Origin: Acholoe squamosa
Taxonomy: Eukaryota > Annelida > Polychaeta > Phyllodocida > Polynoidae
NCBI GenBank assembly: GCA_949317995.1
Contig: OX439036.1
Span: 2,225,207-2,289,206 of the forward strand
Direction: 5' to 3'
DNA length: 64,000 bases
In this document: piece after piece, positions 47,901 through 61,591 of the stretch
How the letters are laid out: each line of letters starts with the position of its first letter
Numbering within the stretch: the first letter of the stretch is position 1
Translations under genes and position numbers: made by a program
The notes under the pieces: generated by a model
Seen by the model: only the letters and a program-made list of their open reading frames with translations
The model's database searches: none
Told to the model about the DNA's origin: nothing

Positions 47901-50900
47901 TACATCAATGACTACTCTCCTTGCTGGTACTCCATGGGACAGCCTGATACATCAATGACTACTCTCCTTGCTGGTACTTCATGGGACAGCCTGATACATC
48001 AATGACTACTCTCCTTGCTGGTACTCCATGGGACAGCCTGATACATCAATGACTACTCTCCTTGCTGGTACTCCATGGGACAGCATGATACATCAATGAC
48101 TACTCTCCTTCCTGGCACTCCATGGGACAGCCTGATACATCAATGACTACTCTCCTTGTTGGGACTCCATGGGACAGCCTGATACATCAATGACTACTCT
48201 CCTTGCTGGTACTGCATGGGACAGCCTGATACATCAATGACTACTCTCCTTGCTGGTTCTCCATGGGACAGCCTGATACATCAATGACTACTCTCCTTGC
48301 TGGTACTCCATGGGACAGCCTGATACATCAATGACTACTTACTTACTGGTTCTCCATGGGACAGCCTGATACATCAATGACTACTCTCCTTGCTGGCACT
48401 CCATGGGACAGCCTGATACATCAATGACTACTCTCCTTGCTGGTTCTCCATGGGACAGCCTGATACATCAATGACTACTCTCCTTACTGGCACTCCATGG
48501 GACAGCCTGATACATCAATGACTACTCTCCTTACTGGTTCTCCATGGGACAGCCTGATACATCAATGACTCTCCTTACTGGAACTCCATGGGACAGCCTG
48601 ATACATCAATGACTACTCTCCTTGCTGGTACTCCATGGGACAGCCTGATACATCAATGACTACTCTCCATGCCAGCACTCCATGGGACAGCCTGATACAT
48701 CAATGACTACTCTCCTTGCTGGTACTCCATGGGACAGCCTGATACATCAATGACTACTCTCCTTGCTGGTACTCCATGGGACAGCCTGATACATCAATGA
48801 CTACTCTCCTTGCTGGTACTCCATGGGACAGCCTGATACATCAATGACTACTCTCCTTGCTGGTACTCCATGGGACAGCCTGATACATCAATGACTACTC
48901 TCCTTACTGGTACTCCATGGAACAGCCTGATACATCAATGACTACTCTCCTTACTGGTACTCCATGCGACAGCCTGATACATCAATGACTACTCTCCTTA
49001 CTGGTACTCCATGCAACAGCCTGATACATCAATGACTACTCTCGTTGTTGGCACTCCATGGGACAGCCTGATACATCAATGACTACTCTCCTTGCCAGCA
49101 CTCCATGGGACAGCCTGATACATCAATGACTACTCTCCTTACTGGTACTTCATGGGACAGCCTGATACATCATTGACTACTCTCCTTGCTGGCACTCCAT
49201 GGGACAGCCTGATACATCAATGACTATCTCCTTCTTGGTACTCCATGGGACAGCCTGATACATCAATGACTCTCCTTGCTGGTACTCCATGGGACAGCCT
49301 GATACATCAATGACTACTCTCCTTGCTGGTACTCCATGGGACAGCCTGATACATCAATGACTACTCTCCTTGCTGGTACTCCATGGGACAGCCTGATACA
49401 TCAATGACTACTCTCCTTGCTGGTACTCCATGGGACAGCCTGATACATCAATGACTACTCTCCTTGCTGGTACTCCATGGGACAGCCTGATACATCAATG
49501 ACTACTCTCCTTGCTGGTACTCCATGGGACAGCCTGATACATCAATGACTACTCTCCTTGCTGGTACTCCATGGGACAGCCTGATACATCAATGACTACT
49601 CTCCTTGCTGGTACTCCATGGGACAGCCTGATACATCAATGACTACTCTCCTTGCTGGTACTCCATGGGACAGCCTGATACATCAATGACTACTCTCCTT
49701 GCTGGTACTCCATGGGACAGCCTGATACATCAATGACTACTCTCCTTACTGGTACTCCATGGGACAGCCTGATACATCAATGACTATCTCCTTGCTGGCA
49801 CTCCATGGGACAGCCTGATACATCTATGACTACTCTCCTTACTGGTACTCCATGGGACAGCCTGATACATCAATGACTCTCCTTGCTGGTACTCCATGCG
49901 ACAGCCTGATACATCAATGACTACTCTCCTTACTGGTACTCCATGGGACAGCCTGATACATCAATGACTACTCTCCTTGCTGGTACTTCATGGGACAGCC
50001 TGATACATCAATGACTCTCCTTGCTGGTACTCCATGGGACAGCCTGATACATCAATGACTACTCTCCTTGCTGGTACTTCATGGGACAGCCTGATACATC
50101 AATGACTCTCCTTGCTGGCACTCCATGGGACAGCCTGATACATCAATGATTCTCCTTGCTGGTACTCCATGGGACAGCCTGATACATCAATGACTACTCT
50201 CTTTATTGGTACTCCATGGGACAGCCCGATACATCAATGACTACTCTCCTTGCTGGCACTCCATGGGACAGCCTGATACATCAATGACTACTCTCCTTGC
50301 TGGTACTCCATGGGACAGCCTGATACATCAATGATTCTCCTTGCTGGTACTCCATGGGACAGCCTGATACATCAATGACTACTCTCTTTATTGGCACTCC
50401 ATGGGACAGCCTGATACATCAATGACTACTCTCCTTACTGGCACTCCATGGGACAGCCTGATACATCAATGACTACTCTCCTTGCTGGTACTGCATGGGA
50501 CAGCCTGATACATCAATGACTACTCTCCTTGCTGGTTCTCCATGGGACAGCCTGATACATCAATGACTACTCTCCTTGCTGGTTCTCCATGGGACAGCCT
50601 GATACATCAATGACTACTCTCCTTGCTGGTACTCCATGGGACAGCCTGATACATCAATGACTCCTATTGCTGGTACTGCATGGGACAGCCTGATACATCA
50701 ATGACTCTCCTTGCCAGCACTCCATGGGACAGCCTGATATATCAATGACTACTCTCCTTGCTGGTACTCCATGGGACAGCCCGATACATCAATGACTACT
50801 CTCCTTGCTGGTACTCCATGGGACAGCCCGATACATCAATGACTACTCTCCTTGCTGGTACTCCATGGGACAGCCCGATACATCAATGACTACTCTCCTT

Positions 50901-51332
50901 GCCAGCACTCCATGGGACAGCCTGATACATCAATGACTACTCTCCTTACTGGCACTCCATGGGACAGCCTGATACATTAATGACTACTCTCCTTGCTCGT
51001 ACTCCATGGGACAGCCCGATACATCAATGACTACTCTCCTTACTGGTACTCCATGGGACAGCCTGATAAATCAATGACTACTCTCCTTGCTGGTACTTCA
51101 TGGGACAGCCCGATACATCAATGACTACTCTCCTTGCTGGTACTTCATGGGACAGCCTGATACATCAATGACTACTCTCCTTACTGGCACTCCATGGGAC
51201 AGCCATATACATCAATGACTACTCTCCTTACTGGTACTCCATGGGACAGCCTGATATATCAATGACTACTCTCCTTGCTGGCACTCCATGGGACAGCCTG
51301 ATACATCAATGACTACTCTCCTTACTTCATGA
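41938..51332. repeat. 47-bp minisatellite array, 9.4 kb
   Basis: Roughly 200 copies of GACAGCCTGATACATCAATG, ACTACTCTCCTTGCTGGTAC, TCCATGG. Main variants are CCAGCAC/CTGGCAC/CTGGTAC at one site, ATAACT for ATGACT, CCCG or CCCA for CCTG, and a recurrent short unit lacking CTA (ATGACTCTCC). 49250-49770 is nearly homogeneous, while earlier parts carry mixed variants. Blocks of several units recur, for example a 423-bp shift between TACATCATTG at 43011 and 43434. No gene and no spacers. Confidence 0.96.
43830..46340. repeat. about 1,257-bp higher-order duplication in the 47-bp array
   Basis: Private variants recur at exactly 1,257 bp: GATATATCAATG with TCTCGTTG at 44371 and 45628, and GTACTCAATTGGACAG at 44911 and 46168. 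Upstream markers (TTCCTGGTACTGCATGG at 43878 and 45088) recur at 1,210 bp, because one extra 47-bp unit was gained or lost. The two blocks lie end to end. Confidence 0.85.
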
Positions 51333-51349
51333 GGGTAGCATTTTAACAG

Positions 51350-51490
51350 TCTAACCCATCAGGAGACACCGGTGCATTGATGCATGAATGGAATGCTAGT
51401 CAGTCTGCATGTCCATACCCCATTGGTGCATCATTCCAACCAATGGGCATGATGCACTAGTTAATACTTAAGTGAACCATGAAGGGTTAA
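51350..51490. mobile_element. MITE-A, short copy
   Basis: It starts TCTAACCCATCAGGAGACAC and ends CATGAAGGG with TTAA (51487-51490). The interior is a GCATTGATGCATGAATGG and CCAATGGGCATGATGCAC palindrome. Confidence 0.65.
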
Positions 51491-52239
51491 AAGTCCTTCT
51501 ATAATTCTGATTCATCAGTATGGCACTTTATATTTGATATGGTTTAGTTAATCTAGACAAAGCTCACCTCCCGGGCTCATGCCTTGGTGCACACTCAGAC
51601 AGACACCAAGTGGGAACATGAGACAACCACACCCAAATATAACAACGTATGTCAATGGGGGGATCACACAGGTGGCAAGAGGTGAGATGTATAGAGAACA
51701 CTGTAAAGATTTGATGGCAAAATTAAAATGGCTCTCCGGTGATTTTGGGACAAATCTTTCACTATTATTTTCATAGAGATGAACTGTAACACAGTACACC
51801 AGTGCACTGCTTTCTGCGGATTCATTGCAGAAATCATTCTGCCTCATTTTTCTTAGAGTGGCAAAAGAAAAAAAAATGAGTCAAGCCATCACAACACAGA
51901 TGGTGAGGGTGATAATTTCAAAAAGAGATAAAAAGATGATGTCATCAATGCAGGAAAATATTGTGAGGTGCAGGATAAAGCAAACCACACTATAAAGGAA
52001 TGCCTACCAAATATCCCTGGCCCAAAGTTACCAGAGGTTATTTTCACAGAGATCCTTTGTACCCGATACAGCCACCTTGGGCTTCATTGTAGAAACTACA
52101 CTATTTCACAGCAATATAAAACAGTGGTTCACTGTTCAGCTAAAATAACAAAATAATAACATCTTAATGTCAAACTATCCATCCTCTATGTCACCCTGTT
52201 TCCACTACTTCCCCATTTTCACCTCATCCTGCACTCAGT
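51491..52239. other. non-coding stretch with a dispersed repeat
   Basis: 52000-52140 is the partner of 41570-41745. 51600-51645 carries the CAAGTGGGAACATGAGACAA box shared with 37280 and 39274. The short frame at 51548-51847 (minus) has no recognisable domain. Confidence 0.55.
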
Positions 52240-54564
52240 CTTGAGGATTTTCTGTCCGTGGATTAGGCTGTTTGCTCCCTGTGGATGGCACATTTAGCAT
52301 CACATACACTCATCTCCGTGTGCACACATCCCTGGCATCCCTGCCAGTTTGATCTTGTTCTTCCATACCCAAATATTCTAATACCGACTCTTTCCCCCGG
52401 AGGGATGCATGGCGGTTCTACCATTAAGACCCCCTCAGGCATTTCCATCATGACAGTTGACCTCTGTCGTTCTCCTCAAAGATCTCACAAATTCCGCTTC
52501 AGGGCGTCCCTGGATCAGGGGTTCCCTGGATCAGGGCTTCCCTGGAACAGGGCTTCTCTAACTGTGGAGACCATTTGCAGTATGCTAAAACCGTGTCTAT
52601 AAGCCACAGTTTTATACAGACTATTTTAGATATGTCAGACTAACCCTGTTTTTGCCTTATGATACACTGAGGAAAGTGCCACACCCAGTCCACTTTCCAG
52701 GACTAACCAATTTCCTTTTGCGTTTGATCCTTGATCTTTGTGTGCCTACTCACAGACGTATACTTATCCACAACAGCTGGATACATCCTCTCATACATCT
52801 GTGGTACTATAGTCTATAACCCAGGCTCTGGAGGGCATTTCTCAACAAGGTACTACAAACCTGGTCCCAAACTTGGAATCTTAGTGGGATGGTAGCATGA
52901 CTGCCCTACCTAAAGCTATGTAACTACTACATTAAGCGACCGTACAGGAGGGTGTTGCTCCTATTGTAAAAAGAGCTGTGAGTATGTGCCCACTTTTCTA
53001 AACAAGTCGTGCACTGCTTCTCCTAAGTACTTGCACTCACCACATTAGTCTGAAAAGTCACCTGCCTTGTTTAAAATAGAAAGAGCTGCACTACCAGGTA
53101 CCTACTCATGTCACACGCTCTATAGTTTATTATACTGACTGACTTCTCCCAACTAGGTACCTGCTCAAATCTCCCTTTTTTAGCACCATACTTGAATGAC
53201 CACATGTGAGCAACAAAAGGGACAAGTTATAGCTACATGAAAAGAAAGGACTGGAAATGAGGGCATTTTTAGCCAGCTCTTCCTTTTACTATAGAAGTAA
53301 CAGCCTCCAGAGCTACCTATGGGTCACCCGCTGTAATTGTGTGGGTGTCACACCATAGTGGATGCATGTACCATGTTGAGAAACGCCCTGCTGATCACCC
53401 CCACCCCATTCCCTGTCCATATGTCGGTGCCTCTACTGCTACAGTAAGATCTGTGGTAACTGCTGCAGCAACCAAAGGCACGGTCTGAGGACCAGACTAG
53501 AAACCACCGCTTTACACTGGTACCCACCACTTTACACTGGTAGCCCTTCATGAATCACCTTCCCACGCACATAGATCTATGTATTTCTGGCACTTGTAAC
53601 CAAAAGGCCATGCTGCTTTTCTCTTCCCATGCTTTCTTTATCTTGATAGATCTCTCACCAACAGATAACATTTTCTTTTCTTTCATCCTTATATGACTAC
53701 ATGCCCACAGTTTACCCTCATAGATAAAAGCACTTTCATCTTACACCCCTTGCACTTTTACCCATACCTCCCCATTCTACCCTTGCCCAGTACTTTCCAT
53801 GAACATCTTTGGAATTACCTAGGTTTCACTATAAGTTAAAATTTCTTATCTTTACGAACATGCACACATATGACATAAATAGACAGAGCAGAATGACCAT
53901 GGAATTCATTTCCATTCATCCACCCCTTGACATTGACATTGACATTGACATAAACATTGGCTTGTTCACATTGTCACCTCCCTGAACACAGCAGACTTGT
54001 CGACGTCCCCCTCCCCCTGGCCTTTGAGCGATGCTGTTGGTGCTCTGTCTGCCCCCAGACTACATTGCCCATGTTCTCCTACCAACTTTGCTGCTGCTAT
54101 GTCCCTGTTCCCCTGGACGAGTCACCAGGGACAAATGCCTGAAATACCTGGACTCTATCAGCACCCATATGTATACATAGGCTCATTTTACCCATATTAT
54201 GTGTGGAAATAAAAGAGATATAGTGATTCAGAATACTTGTAAAAGTACAACAGTGGACCCACTGTTAGCATGTGTGACATTGAGATAAGGGTGTGGGATG
54301 AAGATGTGTAACCAATTCATGTCCAAGAAATACAAAATAATGAATCCTACGTTCAATACATCAATCCTTCTATTTCATTTATCTTTTTATTTATTTATTT
54401 ATTTGTTTGATCAGTAGCACTGTGCAGGTATGCAACAATTTGTCATATTTGTACACTTGGATGTTCATTTCTTCCCTTTACATCCAGGTACCTGGGTGAT
54501 CAGGTGTTTGTTGGAAGCTGCAGGAAATACTCAGGTTTCCATACCTGTATGAGTATTAGACAAC
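52240..54564. repeat. segmental duplication, copy 1 (partner 57280-61591)
   Basis: Collinear with 57280-61591. Examples: TGTGGATGGCACATTTAGCA at 52281 with TGTGGATGGCTCATTTAGCA at 57303, GCCTTATGATACACTGAGGA at 52655 with the same box at 60358, TAGAAACC followed by CTTCATG blocks at 53503 and 60878, and GGTGTTTGTTGGAAGCTGCA at 54502 and 61529. It contains a MITE-B piece (52830-52945) and the repeat shared with 11860-12245 (52935-53245), both absent from the partner. Open frames within it are remnants without domains. Confidence 0.8.
52935..53245. repeat. dispersed repeat paralogous to 11860-12245
   Basis: Second copy of the CAGGAGGGTGTTGCTCCTAT repeat, same orientation. It carries a roughly 30-bp insertion relative to the 11.9-kb copy (CGTGCACTGCTTCTCCTAAG). 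Confidence 0.8.
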
Positions 54565-54797
54565 TTAAACCTTTTACGGCGCTAATACATTAATTAATGT
54601 CCATTAATTGGTAGACATTATGTATGAATAAATCCCCAGCAAGCATCATGCAGCCTTACAGGGTTGATAAACTTAATCCAATTTGTATGCTGCTCAAATG
54701 AAGTGCTGGGGAGCAGACGTGCCATCACGTTATTTAGTGCATCGTGCCGACCCCTGGGCATGATGCACTCCTGCATCAGTGGCCCTTAAAGGGTTGA
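54565..54797. mobile_element. MITE-A copy with intact right end
   Basis: TTAA then ACCTTTTACGGCGCTAATAC at the left, and CTGCATCAGTGGCCCTTAAA, GGG, TTGA at the right. The corresponding copy in the partner segment is truncated at 61692. Confidence 0.75.
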
Positions 54798-57279
54798 ACG
54801 AGGAGCGCTAAGACAGCAGCTGTGGAACCTGTGTATTATGTTACCTGCATTGGCTTATAAGACGTCAGAGTATACCATAAAAGGTGAATCTCCGGTTACA
54901 TAGATGTAATTCTGTATAGTACATATCAATCCTTATATGATGAAAGCTTTTTAGTTTATGTTAAAGTTGTGTCCAAAGCCTACCCCCAGGTTTATGACAA
55001 GGCCTTTGTTATGATAGAATGTAGTGAAAATCGCTAGAAGAGTCAGCTTATGACATTCTGGCAAAGTCTTAGATTGAAATGATAATCATCTTCAACTGTG
55101 ACAATTTGTATTCCACTAAATAAAAAAGGCAATATCAGTTTAAAAATCTTACACTGAAAGCAGACTCATAGAAATAGTCTTGACAACTTAAAGTTATAAG
55201 TAGTGTGACATTTGCTGATCATTATTGTAAAGCTGAAGAAAATCGCATCTTTTATGATTTATTGAAGACCTGAGGCATGTACCTTCTTTGTTACTTTTTC
55301 ACTTTTTGGTAAAATAAAATGGTCACAGCAAGAGACAACAATTGTGGTCTTGTATTATAAGCCAAAACTTGATGGTGATTTCCTAGAACCTGTTATGTTG
55401 TTGATGATAAACTGAATAAGTATACATGTATAACTTTGTGCAACTTAATATACATAAAGTGAGTTTTAACCATATAAGGACAACTGATGCAGAAGTGCAT
55501 CATGCCCAATGGTCGTCATGATGCACCAATAAAGTTCTGGCAAGTCTGCTCACCAGCACTTCATTGGAGCATCATGGCAACCCTTCAGGAGGGTATCAGC
55601 CTCGTTGGGTTAGCATGATACTTGAATATAGGGGAATGAAGGGGATTTATACACTGGTGGCAATTATGAATTACTTGTAAATTGATATTCCTTGAGAAGT
55701 AATCATTGAAGGCATTATACACTTGTTTAGATGTATTAGGGATATCAGATTTACCTGCTTTCCTTTATAGTGAGATTTGTTCACAATCTTTGTTCTCCAA
55801 TAGGATGTCATTAACCCTTCAACTCGCTATACTGCAATATAACACTGTACTTGGGAAACACAGGGACGGAAAGGGTTAAAAGCACCGGTTTCTCCCTTTT
55901 TCAGGATGTAAATTGAATAGGGTTCATAGTGTGAAAGGTGAAAAGGAAAAGATATGCTACCTTTTGCACAAGTTAAAAGAACCTTGTCACAAAACAAAAT
56001 AGCTTTTGCCATAAAGGATTAGACTTTGTCGTGGAAACTGCTTTTCCAAGAGGCAGTAACAGGTATGGAGGGGACCCAGCATAGTATAAAGGGACTTTCA
56101 TACATGTAGGTATACGCACATCTGAAGGTAATATTTTTTGCCACACTCGATAAGATAACTCTTCTTTCTCCTTTTCTTCCCCTGGGAATCAGTGGACGGG
56201 GTTTTCAGTTTCAAAGGATGAATCTACAGGTGTGTTATTTGTTGGTGCAAAATTAATCAGAATACACCTGGGGATATATACCTGGGTTCAACACAATATC
56301 TCCAGTTTAAGGCATAGATTGTATGCAATGAAGTTTGGGTGTACCTTATATTTGTAATAAACCGGTAAAAAATTGAGGCCTCAGTGCACCATGTAGGGTC
56401 CCTTGAAGTTTTATGTTTGTCTTATATGGGGGGGGGGGGTTTACAGCATATATCTCTACACAATAGGGTTTACAGTTTCAGAAATCTGATAGAAAAATAG
56501 GTAGGGTAAAGCCAGAGTTAGGGCAAGAATTTTAAGGTTTTAAAGCCAGAGAGAAAAATGGTGAGGCAGGTCCAAAAGAGTATATCAAATTGATTGCAGC
56601 GAAAAAGCCTATGCGTTACTATGGGATTGGACTGAGGGTGTCGAACCTCAAGACAGGGGAAGTAAAATCCACTGCCCCCCTGTTGTTAAAAAATGATTAC
56701 TCCCTAATGGGGAACCGAAGGAAGTACCACAAGATTCAAAGATGGCGGTAAAATAGCATCAAGCCGTGACACTCAGAAGAAAGTCACAGTGCTGAAAGAT
56801 GGGGCAAAAATTTCTAACTATTTCAGTAGCCATACAGTTGACTTTTTTGGGATGAGTCTTCAGTATTCCATGAGTCAATAGTATGACTCCCTAAGAGCCT
56901 AAAATGTTAGATCTGCGTTTGAGATGTGTGGGTAAATGTATATCAGGTATTAGAAATAAAACTCACAAAGTCTGCACCACTGCAGCTAAAACAGCTTGCT
57001 ACTCTACTAAATACAATTAACTGACGCTCAATCTTTCCACTACCTATCCAGTAGCTTAGAGGGGAGAAGCAGAAGATTGTATAACAGCTATAGAATACAC
57101 TCAAACCTATATCTTGGTACTAGTAAGCATCAGCAAGATGCTGAACTTGTCACTCTACAAGAATATGTTTCATTCCTCAAAGGCTGGGGAGGGTTCAAGA
57201 GAGTGTGGCAAGATACAACTGGTATTAGGTCCTAAAGCAGGTCTAGATCTAAGCCTTGTATGGTTTCCACAATGTCTGT
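54798..57279. other. non-coding stretch with one MITE-A fragment
   Basis: 55470-55620 is a MITE-A left half (AACTGATGCAGAAGTGCATC to CCAGCACTTCATTGGAGCAT). There is a poly-G run at 56428-56440. No supported gene; the short frame at 55827-56012 is unassigned. Confidence 0.5.
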
Positions 57280-57548
57280 GGGATTTAGCTGTTTGTAGCT
57301 CCGTGTGGATGGCTCATTTAGCATTGCATCCACTTGTCTCCCAGCACCCATCATTGAGTACTGACGCCATGTACAGTTTGATCTTGTGTCTCTAATACCG
57401 ACCCTTTCCCCAGGAGATGTGCATGTTGGTTCTAACATTAAGACCCCCTTGGGCACATCCATCATGAGAGTTGACCTCTATCGCCCTCCCTGCAACATCC
57501 CTGGATCAGAGTTTTTCTAACAGCGGAGACCATTTGCAGTATGGTAGA

Positions 57549-60049
57549 ACGCCATCTACAGAGCCTTTTACACCCTTGCTGCAGCTCATAAAACCCCACC
57601 TACAGAGCCTTTTAGACCCTTGCTGCAGCTCATAAAACCCCACCTACAGAGCCTTTTAGACCCTTGCTGCAGCTTATAAAACCCCATCTACAGAGCCTTT
57701 TAGACCCTTGCTGCAGCTTATAAAACCCCACCTACATAGCCTTTTATACCCTTGCTGCAGCTTATAAAACCCCATCTACAGAGCCTTTTAGGCCCTTGCT
57801 GCAGCTTATAAAACCCCACCTACAGAGCCTTTTAGACCCTTGCTGCAGCTCATAAAACCCCACCTACAGAGCCTTTTAGACCCTTGCTGCAGCTTATAAA
57901 ACCCCACCTACAGAGCCTTTTAGACCCTTGCTGCAGCTCATAAAACCCCACCTACAGAGCCTTTTAGACCCTTGCTGCAGCTTATAAAACCCCATCTACA
58001 GAGCCTTTTAGACCCTTGCTGCAGCTTATAAAACCCCACCTACATAGCCTTTTATACCCTTGCTGCAGCTTATAAAACCCCACCTACAGAGCCTTTTAGA
58101 CCCTTGCTGCAGCTTATAAAACCCCATCTACATAGCCTATTAGACCCTTGCTGCGGCTTATAAAACCCCATCTACAGAGCCTTTTAGACCCTTGCTGCAG
58201 CTTATAAAATCCCATCTACAGAGCCTTTTAGACCCTTGCTGCAGCTTATAAAACCCCACCTACATAGCCTATTAGACCCTTGCTGCGGCTTGTTAAACCC
58301 CATCTACAGAGCCTTTTAGACCATTTCTGCGGCTTATTAAACCCCATCTACAGAGCCTTTTAGACTCTTGCTGCAGCTTATAAAACCCCATCTACAGAGC
58401 CTTTTAGACCCTTGCTGCGGCTTATAAAACCCCATCTACAGAGCCTTTTAGACCCTTGCTGCAGCTTATAAAACCCCATCTACATAGCCTATTAGACCCT
58501 TGCTGCGGCTTGTTAAACCCCATCTACAGAGCCTTTTAGACCATTTCTGCGGCTTATTAAACCCCATCTACAGAGCCTTTTAGACTCTTGCTGCAGCTTA
58601 TAAAATCCCATCTACAGAGCCTTTTAGACTCTTGCTGCAGCTTATAAAACCCCATCTACATAGCCTATTAGACCCTTGCTGTGGCTTGTTAAACCCCATC
58701 TACAGAGCCTTTTAGACCATTTCTGCGGCTTATTAAACCCCATCTACAGAGCCTTTTAGACCTTTGCTGCAGCTTATAAAACCCCATCTACATAGCCTTT
58801 TAGACCCTTGCTGCAGCTTATAAAACCCCATCTACATAGCCTATTAGACCCTTGCTGCGGCTTGTTAAACCCCATCTACAGAGCCTTTTAGACCATTTCT
58901 GCGGCTTATTAAACCCCATCTACAGAGCCTTTTAGACTCTTGCTGCAGCTTATAAAATCCCATCTACAGAGCCTTTTAGACTCTTGCTGCGGTTTATAAA
59001 ACCCCATCTACAGAGCCTTTTAGACTCTTGCTGCAGCTTATAAAATCCCATCTACAGAGCCTTTTAGACCCTTGCTGCAGCTTATAAAACCCCATCTACA
59101 TAGCCTTTTAGACCCTTGCCGCGGCTTATAAAACCCCATCTACATAGCCTTTTAGACCCTTGCCGCAGCTTATAAAACCCCATCTACAGAGCCTTTTAGA
59201 CCCTTGCTGCGGCTTATAAAACCCCATCTACAGAGCCTTTTAGACTCTTGCTGCAGCTTATAAAACCCCATCTACAGAGCCTTTTTCACCCTTGCTGCAG
59301 CTTATTAAACCCGATCTACAGAGCCTTTTAGACCCTTGCTACAGCTTATTAAACCCCATCTACAGAGCCTTTTAGACTCTTGCTGCAGCTTATAAAATCC
59401 CATCTACAGAGCCTTTTAGACCCTTGCTGCGGCTTATAAAACCCCATCTACATAGCCTTTTAGACCCTTGCCGCGGCTTATAAAACCCCATCTACATAGC
59501 CTTTTAGACCCTTGCCGCGGCTTATAAAACCCCATCTACAGAGCCTTTTAGACCCTTTCTGCGGCTTATAAAACCCCATCTACAGAGCCCTTTATACCCT
59601 TTCTGCAGCTTATAAAACCCCATCTACAGAGCCTTTTTCACCCTTGCTGCGGCTTATAAAACCCCATCTACAGAGCATTTAGACCCTTTCTGCGGCTTAT
59701 AAAACCCCATCTACAGAGCCTTTTTCACCCTTGCTGCAGCTTATAAAACCCCATCTACAGAGCCTTTTTCACCCTTGCTTCAACTTATAAAACCCCATCT
59801 ACCGAGCCTTTTTCACCCTTGCTACAGCTTATAAAACCCCATCTACAGAGCCTTTTTCACCCTTGCTGCAGCTTATAAAACCCCATCTACAGAGCCTTTT
59901 TCACCCTTGCTTCAACTTATAAAACCCCATCTACCGAGCCTTTTTCACCCTTGCTACAGCTTATAAAACCCCATCTACAGAGCCTTTTAGACCCTTGGTA
60001 CAGCTTATAAAACCCCATCTACAGAGCCCTTTTCCCCCTTGCTGCGGCT
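57549..60049. repeat. 44-bp minisatellite array, first block
   Basis: About 57 units of GCAGCTTATAAAACCCCATC, TACAGAGCCTTTTAGACCCT, TGCT. Variants (CATAGCC, TATTAGACC, GCGGCTTGTTAAACC, CCATTTCTGCGG, TTTTTCACC) are organised in 4-5 unit blocks, for example CATAGCCTATTAGACCC near 58264, 58484, 58660 and 58835. No coding potential. Confidence 0.95.
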
Positions 60050-60236
60050 TATAAGCTCACCCTGAGCTTTTGAATGGGTTATTACATATATAGAGTATAT
60101 CTAGGAATGGCAAACATTTCAAGCCCTATCTGTGGCTTATAGTCCCAAAGTCAGGGTGCAAATTATAATATGTGTTTGGGGCAAGGAAATTAGAAAGAGA
60201 CAGAGAAAAAGATACGGAGAATAGTAAGAGAGAGAA

Positions 60237-60239
<3 letters not shown>

Positions 60240-60270
<31 letters not shown>
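60240..60270. repeat. (AG)15 microsatellite
   Basis: A pure AG run followed by GAAGAAAG. The duplicate at 63961 has 16 AG. Confidence 0.95.
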
Positions 60271-60273
<3 letters not shown>

Positions 60274-60420
60274 GAAAGAAAGAGAGAAAGAGTGTGTGTG
60301 AGAGAGAGGGGAAAACTTTGATACTTACCCTAGACATTTTAGACAAACCTTGCTTTCGCCTTATGATACACTTAGAGAAGTGCCACACTCTGTTCACTCT
60401 ATTCTCCATGTTCCTGGCCA

Positions 60421-61591
60421 AGGAAAAATCTTTACTTTTGGCTTTTGATCCTTAGTCTCTGAGTGCATATTCACAGATGTATACACCCTGACATGTCAGA
60501 AGTACTATACCTAAACACGGAGGCCCTGATCTATCACCCCCTTCTCCACTGCACACTCTCACTCCTGTGAATCCCTTAACTACCAGCATAAGATATGGAG
60601 TCTATTGCCAAAACAACAAAAGGTGCATTGAATTCTGAATAGCTAAATATGATAGTCATGCTCTGTTTCACCCCTGAATTTCGGCTGAACCAATATGAGT
60701 ATTAAACCATACTGGCTATGATTACTCATGTAACACTGTTACAGTGCCTTGGTTTCTGAAAGGAAAATTGGGAACTGTATGTGAAATACTGCTATGAAAA
60801 AACTATATTGTCCAGTTACAGCAAGACGCTCCTGTGTTAACTGGTGCACCAACCAAAGGCAAAGTCTCGGGACCAGATTAGAAACCAAACTTCACACCAG
60901 CCCTTCATGTACCTGTTCCCACATACATATATATGTATTTCTGGCACCTTGCACTTGTAACCAAAGGACCATACTGCTTTTCCCTTCCCATGGTTTTCTT
61001 CATCTTGTGTCCTCCAAAATACAGACCTAGGCACTGTTACCCGATGTAACCAGTTCCTTTCCTCTCATCTGTATAACTGCTTTCCCACATTCGTGCACTT
61101 TATCACTAAAGAGCCCCCCTCCTCTTGTATTCACCATACCTCAATATATCCTCCAACTGGCTAGTACTTTCTGAGATGAAAAAAATGGCATAGGCTTTAA
61201 TCTCCTCTTGTCAACCCATCCAACATGTGACCAACATTGTCGACATTTAGATACTTACATAACTCCACTAGAGACGCCTGGGCACATATGACACAGGTAT
61301 CCTTTATATGGGCTGACATTGAGTGCATCAACAGCGCACAGAATTGCCATGATGTTTACTTAGAACTGATGCATAATGTAAACAATGTTTAACAGCATAA
61401 TTACATTTTTGATGAAATATTGATGGCATTAAAGAAAATTAAAGCCCAAAAACTTCCTATAGCTAACTTCTAATCATATTTGTACATTAAGATGTATATT
61501 TGTTCCCTTTGCTTCCAGGTACCTGGGAGGGCAGGTGTTTGTTGGAAGCTGCAGGATATACTCAGGTTCACCTGTATGTACATTAAATAGT
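60421..61591. other. non-coding unique part of segmental duplication copy 2
   Basis: No gene is supported. The frames at 60794-61034 on both strands lie in sequence shared with 53420-53660 and have no domain. Confidence 0.55.

Larger units (their letters stand above)
57280..61591. repeat. segmental duplication, copy 2, expanded by the 44-bp array
   Basis: Partner of 52240-54564. Collinear flanks lie on both sides of the minisatellite (left homology ends about 57545, right homology resumes about 60330). The length excess over copy 1 is about 2 kb, close to the array length once the MITE-B and repeat insertions of copy 1 are allowed for. Confidence 0.8.

Noticed and set aside
52285-52602. 105-codon plus-strand frame with partial similarity to the frame at 57114-57395
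   Set aside because: The similarity is explained by the segmental duplication. The frame is not kept between the copies and no domain is visible.
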